This document shows, piece after piece, positions 1 through 5,600 of a stretch of 6,715 nucleotides of DNA. Below the pieces are notes generated by a model. That model saw nothing but the letters and a program-made list of their open reading frames with translations. It was not told the origin of the DNA and did not search any database. A program made the position numbers and the translations under genes. How positions within the stretch are numbered: the first letter of the stretch is position 1; every line of letters begins with the position of its first letter. The stretch spans positions 1 through 6,715 of the forward strand of contig JAQXFJ010000229.1 in assembly GCA_029250385.1 (NCBI GenBank), read 5' to 3'. Source of the DNA: Candidatus Poseidoniaceae archaeon (GTDB lineage Archaea > Thermoplasmatota > Poseidoniia > Poseidoniales > Poseidoniaceae).

Positions 1-846
1 CCATAGGTATGATACGGCAACACCCATACTAGCTAGATTGCCAGAGTTTCTTACAATCGCCAATCCATGTAGCATTATAGTGCCTAAACCAATCATTATG
101 GCGACACCAAACTCTCCGTACAAAGCACCAGCAGCACTACCGACAATTAGCAGAATCAATGTAGCCTGCGCCGCAATCGCATCCTCATCATGACGCTGAG
201 CAATACCGATGTTGAGAACTACTCCCAGCAGTAATAATGCGCCAAGAATATTATCTTCAGATGCAAAACCGAGTTCATCTAACCAGCCCCAGTGCCACAT
301 ATCTAGAATTAACCCGTAAATGAGTTTCATTGAGATAATAACCCATGTCACGCCAAGAATCCTCATATTAGGGTTAGGAATCCATTTTTCACCAAGATAT
401 AACCCCACTATGGCCATCGTAGTTAGTCCAATAGCGCCAAGCACCGGGTTTAGTACTGTGCCAACAATGGTCCCGATTAAGGACCATGAAAAGATCATAG
501 CAATCAACAGGCCAAAACCAAGTCGCTTTTCTCCATGAACTGCTAAATCAGTGACGCTATCTATTTCTGGAGCGCTATTTACCGAACCATCCTTCTGAAT
601 GGCCCCAGGGCGCTCAAAGTCTTCTCCACCCTTTGAAAAAATCTCAGCCACTTCTCCTATGGCAATGTCGGTTTCTTTTTCTTCGACGACAGTTTCCCAA
701 ACGGATGTCTCTTCCTCTTTTTGTTCAATCATAAAAGAGGAGATGTCTAGGCCCCTGGCTCGAGAAAAGGATTGCTTTCTGATGACCTCATCTCGCTTGT
801 TAACGGGTTTATCTGCAATGTCTTCAGCAGCAGAATCTTCAGACAT
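1..846 (-). CDS. Unrecognised multi-pass membrane protein with acidic N-terminal arm (partial, C-terminus missing)
   Basis: Reading the minus strand from the ATG at 846-844 gives 282 codons without a stop to the left edge, so the C-terminus is missing. Residues 1 to about 108 are hydrophilic and rich in Glu and Asp (begins MSEDSAAEDI, with an EQKEEE stretch near 41-46), with no signal peptide. From about residue 109 the protein becomes hydrophobic, with about six likely membrane helices near 110-130, 133-152, 162-183, 198-216, 226-245 and 247-265. A short loop after helix 4 carries RHDED (218-222), and a Trp-rich WHWGW lies at 184-188. I recognise no catalytic motif or named family. The layout suggests a soluble arm on a small membrane domain, possibly a sensor, scaffold or transporter subunit, but no function can be assigned. 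It is divergent from pckA and shares the intergenic region with it. The start fits a TATA-like box about 28 bp upstream. That it is a real gene is well supported by length, composition and alternating hydrophobicity. Confidence 0.85.
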   Translation of the reverse strand, partial: MSEDSAAEDIADKPVNKRDEVIRKQSFSRARGLDISSFMIEQKEEETSVWETVVEEKETDIAIGEVAEIFSKGGEDFERPGAIQKDGSVNSAPEIDSVTDLAVHGEKRLGFGLLIAMIFSWSLIGTIVGTVLNPVLGAIGLTTMAIVGLYLGEKWIPNPNMRILGVTWVIISMKLIYGLILDMWHWGWLDELGFASEDNILGALLLLGVVLNIGIAQRHDEDAIAAQATLILLIVGSAAGALYGEFGVAIMIGLGTIMLHGLAIVRNSGNLASMGVAVSYLW

Positions 847-869
847 GTAACTAAGGCTTTGACTACTGC

Positions 870-878
870 TATTCAATA
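870..878 (-). promoter_or_regulatory. Candidate TATA box for the membrane-protein gene
   Basis: On the minus strand this reads TATTGAATA, centred about 28 bp upstream of the ATG at 846. That is the spacing expected for an archaeal TATA box driving a leaderless or nearly leaderless transcript. No Shine-Dalgarno-like purine run precedes the ATG, which agrees with leaderless translation. The motif is short and in AT-rich DNA, so chance is a real alternative. Confidence 0.35.
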
Positions 879-887
879 CTCGCCCCT

Positions 888-950
888 ATTTGGGATTATT
901 TTTTACTAATTTGGGGCAGTTGTATAAGGCCCAAATCACAATTTTTTGGG
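888..950. promoter_or_regulatory. Candidate operator: ATTTGGG repeats at 21-bp steps in the divergent promoter region
   Basis: ATTTGGG occurs at 888-894 and 909-915, and its reverse complement CCCAAAT at 930-936, so the three copies start exactly 21 bp (about two helical turns) apart. A weaker copy, TTTTGGG, lies at 944-950. Copies 2 and 3 form a perfect 7-bp inverted repeat whose 14-bp spacer holds the TATAA-like box of pckA. Regularly phased copies around a core promoter are what a dimeric or cooperative DNA-binding repressor would use, and the position could allow control of both divergent genes. The repeats are seen directly; the regulatory role is inference. Confidence 0.4.
922..928 (+). 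promoter_or_regulatory. Candidate TATA box for pckA
   Basis: GTATAAG is the best TATA-like hexamer region upstream of pckA. Archaeal transcription usually starts about 25-30 bp downstream of the box centre, here near 950-955. That would leave a leader of a few bases before the ATG at 959, or about 45 bases before the ATG at 998. It lies inside the inverted ATTTGGG/CCCAAAT pair, so a protein bound there would be expected to interfere with TBP binding. Confidence 0.4.
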
Positions 951-997
951 TTACTTGCATGCGAAAAGGACAAAGACAACCTTTGACACGATTTGGT

Positions 998-2605
998 ATG
1001 GCCGAGACATTAGGTAAGCCGAGAGGCGACCTTTCCGAGCACGGATTAGATTGTGCGGGAAACATCCACTGGAATTTACCTGTGGAGGCACTAGTTGAAC
1101 TCGCAGTCTCTCGGGGCGAAGGAGTATACAGCGCCCACAAAGCGTTGGTCACTGAAACCGGTGAAAGAACCGGCAGGTCGCCCAATGACAAATATATCGT
1201 CGATGAGGTTAGCACGAATGGCGACATTAATTGGGGAGATGTCAATGTTTCAACTGATTTAGAGACCTTCAACAAGATGAGGGCCAAAGTAGTTGACTAC
1301 TTATCCAAGCAGCAAGATCTATTTGTTCAAGATTTATATTGTGGCGCCGACTTTAGTGAAGCATTGCCGATACGCGTTATCAATCAAAACGCTTGGCATA
1401 ATGCCTTTGCTAGAAATATGTTCATCAGGCCAAGTGCAGACCAAATGAATCAGCATTCGCCGGAGTTTACGGTATTCCACGCGCCACATTATGAAGCAAA
1501 TGCTGAACATGATGGATTAAACTCACAGTGCTTTGTAATGGTAAATTATGAAGCAAAAGAAGTCATTATTGGTGGAACAAGATATGCTGGAGAGATTAAA
1601 AAATCAATCTTTTCAGTTATGAATCTAATTTTACCTAAAAAAGGTATCCTTCCAATGCATTGTTCAGCTAATACCACTGGTGAAAACACGGCAATTTTCT
1701 TTGGCTTGTCTGGAACAGGGAAAACCACCTTGTCTGCCGACCCAAAGCGCGCTTTAATCGGGGATGATGAACATGGCTGGGGCGCCAATGGAGTGTTTAA
1801 TTTCGAAGGCGGTTGCTATGCCAAATTAATTGACTTGTCCGAAGAAGACGAACCAGCAATCTTTGGCACAACAAGGAAATTCGGCTCAATTCTAGAAAAC
1901 ATCGTAATGGATGATAACGGCGTGCCAGATTTCCATGACACCTCTAAAACCCAAAATACCAGGGGGTCATATCCGATAGAATTCATTGATAATCGTACCT
2001 CGGATTCCAAAGGAGGGCACCCACAAAACGTAATTTTCCTTACTTGTGATGCGTTTGGAGTTCTGCCACCGATTTCCAAGCTAAGTCCAGCTCAAGCAGC
2101 GTATCATTTTATTTCAGGCTATACTGCTAAGGTTGCAGGCACTGAAATAGGAGTAAAAGAACCTCAAGCAACCTTTTCAGCTTGCTTTGGGGAGCCATTT
2201 ATGCCTATGCACCCGGGTGTTTACGCAGACTTACTTTCGCAGAAAATGGAAGAACATAACGCCACAGCTTGGTTGATCAACACCGGTTGGTCTGGCGGCC
2301 CTTATGGCGTTGGTAACAGAATGAAGATTAAGTACACAAGAGCAATGTTAAATGCTGCACTAGATGGTGATTTAGACAACGTAGAATATGTCAAGGATAA
2401 TAGATTTGGTTTTGAAGTTCCAACCTCATGTCCAGGGGTGCCAAGCGACGTACTGCAGCCCATTAAGACTTGGAGTAATTCAAATGATTACGATGCCACT
2501 GCAGATAATTTAGCGAGTATGTTTATTGAGAACTTTAAACGCTATCAGCAAGGGGTCTCAGAAGCAGTAAATGCATCGTCTCCAAAACCACTGTCTGTTA
2601 ACTGA
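998..2605 (+). CDS. pckA: ATP-dependent phosphoenolpyruvate carboxykinase
   Basis: This cytosolic enzyme converts oxaloacetate and ATP to phosphoenolpyruvate, CO2 and ADP, the entry step of gluconeogenesis. The 535-residue product is close to the usual length (E. coli PckA 540). Visible motifs, numbered from this start: TGRSPNDKY with substrate-binding Arg60; GGTRYAGEIKK with Tyr196 and metal-ligand Lys202; MHCSAN with metal-ligand His221; P-loop GLSGTGKTT (236-244) with Lys242 and Thr243; the metal-binding IGDDEHGW with Asp257; FNFEGGCYAK; and NTRGSYPI with Arg322. These correspond to Arg65, Tyr207, Lys213, His232, Lys254, Thr255, Asp269 and Arg333 of the E. coli enzyme. No expected residue is missing. 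I chose the ATG at 998 because the N-terminus then matches the family; an in-frame ATG at 959 would add 13 residues and sits better with the TATA-like box, and a TTG at 890 is unlikely. It is divergent from the membrane gene and followed 50 bp later by the giant secreted-protein gene on the same strand. Confidence 0.97.
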   Translation: MAETLGKPRGDLSEHGLDCAGNIHWNLPVEALVELAVSRGEGVYSAHKALVTETGERTGRSPNDKYIVDEVSTNGDINWGDVNVSTDLETFNKMRAKVVDYLSKQQDLFVQDLYCGADFSEALPIRVINQNAWHNAFARNMFIRPSADQMNQHSPEFTVFHAPHYEANAEHDGLNSQCFVMVNYEAKEVIIGGTRYAGEIKKSIFSVMNLILPKKGILPMHCSANTTGENTAIFFGLSGTGKTTLSADPKRALIGDDEHGWGANGVFNFEGGCYAKLIDLSEEDEPAIFGTTRKFGSILENIVMDDNGVPDFHDTSKTQNTRGSYPIEFIDNRTSDSKGGHPQNVIFLTCDAFGVLPPISKLSPAQAAYHFISGYTAKVAGTEIGVKEPQATFSACFGEPFMPMHPGVYADLLSQKMEEHNATAWLINTGWSGGPYGVGNRMKIKYTRAMLNAALDGDLDNVEYVKDNRFGFEVPTSCPGVPSDVLQPIKTWSNSNDYDATADNLASMFIENFKRYQQGVSEAVNASSPKPLSVN

Positions 2606-2655
2606 ATAACCGTACTTTGATAACTTAGCGGCGCGCACAAGAATTTGTGAGAGCC
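2606..2655. other. Short intergenic gap between pckA and the giant secreted-protein gene
   Basis: Fifty bases with no stem-loop and no T-run of the kind expected for a terminator. The only weak promoter-like element is TTGATAACTTA at 2617-2627, centred about 34 bp before the next ATG, somewhat farther than a leaderless TATA box should be. A GTGAG at 2647-2651 lies 4 bp before the ATG and could act as a poor ribosome-binding site. Cotranscription with pckA by read-through is therefore possible but not shown. Confidence 0.4.
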
Positions 2656-5600
2656 ATGCGTAATCTACGATTTTTAGTTGGAATTATGTTTATTATTACT
2701 GCATTATCGCCGATAATGAGTACCTACAATCCGCTTAGTTTGGAAGCCTTTGAGCAAGAAGAAAGTCCGAATCCATTCGATGAGCCGCTATTATTGGATG
2801 AGTTAAGAAAAGACCTCAAAAATGCAGTAGGAGCGCCATGCCCAGCCATACAAAATGATGGAGGGTCTCCGGGTGACACAGGAAATGCGACAACTAACAC
2901 TGCCAAGGACCTAGGCTCAAACCCAACCGACTCGTTCACTAGCTGTGCAGATACCGCTGACACCGAGGATTGGTATGAATTTACAATGGGTCAAGATTAC
3001 AACATTGAAGTAACTATGTCCAATTATGCTAACGATTATGATTTGTACCTTGCATACGAAAACAATGGATCTTACACTGCTATCGATGCATCAGAATATG
3101 GTGACCCGGTAGAGTCGGTTTCTACTATTGGCAGTTTGAATGAATCTACTCCCGGAACATATTGGATTGTCGTCTTCCCATACAACGCTGGGGGGGGTTC
3201 GTCAATTGGTGACTATGATTTGGACATTTGGACTAATTATACCGAGTCCTGTATAGATTGGTACTCGCCACAGAATGATGCCAACACTGGGCAAGACGCT
3301 CCACAAAACTGGACAGATTCTCCAACCAACATGGGTAATAACGTGACTGCTAGTTACACCGGTTGCCTTGATGGCTCTGATGGTGGAGACGTTTTTGCGT
3401 TTGATGTACCGGTAAACCACACCATAACCGCAACTCTAACAATGGATTCAGGAGTGGATTTCGACCTACTTCTACATCAAACCAATGGCTCAATAATTGA
3501 CTCTTCGGGAAATTTCAACGATGGCGATGAATTTGTCACTTCTCTGGATACCACATTTGAGAATCAACAAGGGACATATTACATCAACGCCTCCCATTTC
3601 ACGGGCAGTGGCAATTATTCGTTAGATGTCTGGACAAATTATAGCGTACCAACCCCAAATCTAGCAATCGATAATGTTAGTTTTGGGCTAGCAGCAAACC
3701 CAGGTGACGTGGTACCTTTCGACATAACCGTAATCAATGACGGTACTTTAGAGTTGACAGATTCTTTCATGGCTGAAGTTATCCTAAGCGTTGACTCGGG
3801 ACAAACTTGGGTAGACCATAATCTCGGTAATGCAACTTGGACTTCTGGACTGGCAATTAATGCCACCCAAGTTATTACGATTAACGGAGCAATACCAACA
3901 AATATTGTTGAGGGAGAATACAATGTATTTGTTGTCCTTGATTCAGAAGAAATGGTTGCAGAAAAGAATGAGGCAGATAATGTCGAGTTAGCTGACGACA
4001 CAATTGAAATCGGTAATTCTGTTAACGCCTGTGCAACTCCACAAGATGATGCCGCATCAGGCTCTGACATTGGTGAAACCGTTGCAACATCCTTTGATTT
4101 TGGAGCAGACCCTGAATTAGAAGTAAGAGGTTGTATTGACTCTACTGATGAAGCGGACCTTTACAAGGTGACAATCACTCCTAATCAACCACTTGAAGTT
4201 ACTTTAGTTACCGCACCAATTGATGGTGCAGACTTCGACCTTAGCCTCGAATTACCTAATGGTACATCAATTGACACAAGCCTTTCGATAAATGACGATT
4301 TCGTCACTCTAGAAGGCACTGATTACGAAAATACCGCAGGAGACTATTACATCAACGTCACCTATTGGGGTGGCTTTGGGACTAGCAATCCTGGTGGAAC
4401 CTACCGATTACTCATCGGTGAGCCAGACCAATCAACATATGTTCCACCGTTTACTTGTGGCAATCAAAACGACCTTGGCCTAGGCCAAGATGCAAGCTCA
4501 TCAGGAATCCCGCTTGGAACAAACAACCCAATCAGCGGTACAGGTTGCTTGAGCAATTCAGATACTGAAGATGTATACAGTTTCACCATTGACGATTATT
4601 ACAACACAGAAGTTAGATTCAATGCTTCTATGTCTACACCTTTCACAGCCACACTAACCAACAGTGCTGGCAACTTAGTGGCATCAGTGGACAACATGAG
4701 CTATGGATTGGTCTTTGAGTCGATGGATAATGAGACCTATGAAGGGCAAACAACAACTTACACACTAACGGTCGACTCTAACGGTGGCCAAGGCGATTAT
4801 GATGTTGAACTCGTAGTTGTTAACCCTGCATTACCAGACCTGATTCCAGAATCACTATCCTGCCCAACTACTGAAACATTTACCGATGAAGAGGTAACTA
4901 CTCAATGGATAATTCACAATGCACGAGGTCCAGCATTTGGGCAAACCATGGTTGTTCTAATTGAGCTGGTTGATTCAGATAACGTAACACTTGCCACAAT
5001 GTATTCTTCTGAAGTAGAATCTGAAAACCCAAGTACAAGTAACGCAATGTCATACGAGCAATCTAGTGTACAAGATAGTTATGCATTCTTTACCATTCCA
5101 ACAGATGCGCCATCAGGGGATTACCGCTGTAAGCTAATTATTGACAGTAATAATGATGTGATAGAAGCCAATGAATCCAATAACGTTCACTTTTCTGAAC
5201 CATTTTATGTTCAAAATGAAGATGAATTATGGGCCAATGATGTAGACAAGGACGGCTTCAATTCAACCGATGCCGGAGACGGAATTATCGACGACTGTCC
5301 TAATAATCCAGGGACTTCAACTGTCGACAGATATGGCTGCCCAGATCTTGATAGTGATGGAGTTTCCAATGATAATGATATCCTGCCAAATGACATGTCT
5401 CAGTGGTACGACACCGATGGTGACGGATTCGGGGACAATCCACTAGGCACCAATGGTGACCAATGTCCAGCTGTAGCCGGAGTCTTCTCGGGAGATGATG
5501 GCGTTGGTTGTCCAATTCTAGATTTAGATTTGGACGGAGTTCTTAATGAAAACGACTTGTGTCCAGAGACGCCAATAGGAGTCATAGTTGGCTCAGATGG

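Noticed and set aside
320..850. Two short plus-strand open frames (320-538 and 599-850)
   Set aside because: They lie antisense to the membrane-protein gene, whose minus-strand frame is open for all 846 bases and gives clear helices; the plus-strand products are Ser- and Pro-rich shadows.
886..2079. Minus-strand open frames across pckA (886-1287, 1546-1788, 1816-2079)
   Set aside because: They are antisense to strongly conserved PckA sequence and show no recognisable protein features.
2647..2649. GTG as start of the giant gene
   Set aside because: It is in frame 9 bases before the ATG, but ATG is the stronger start, and the GTGAG there may instead act as a weak ribosome-binding site. The signal peptide is unaffected either way.
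2606..2655. Terminator after pckA
   Set aside because: There is no stem-loop and no T-run; the GC-rich GGCGCGC is too short and is not followed by T.
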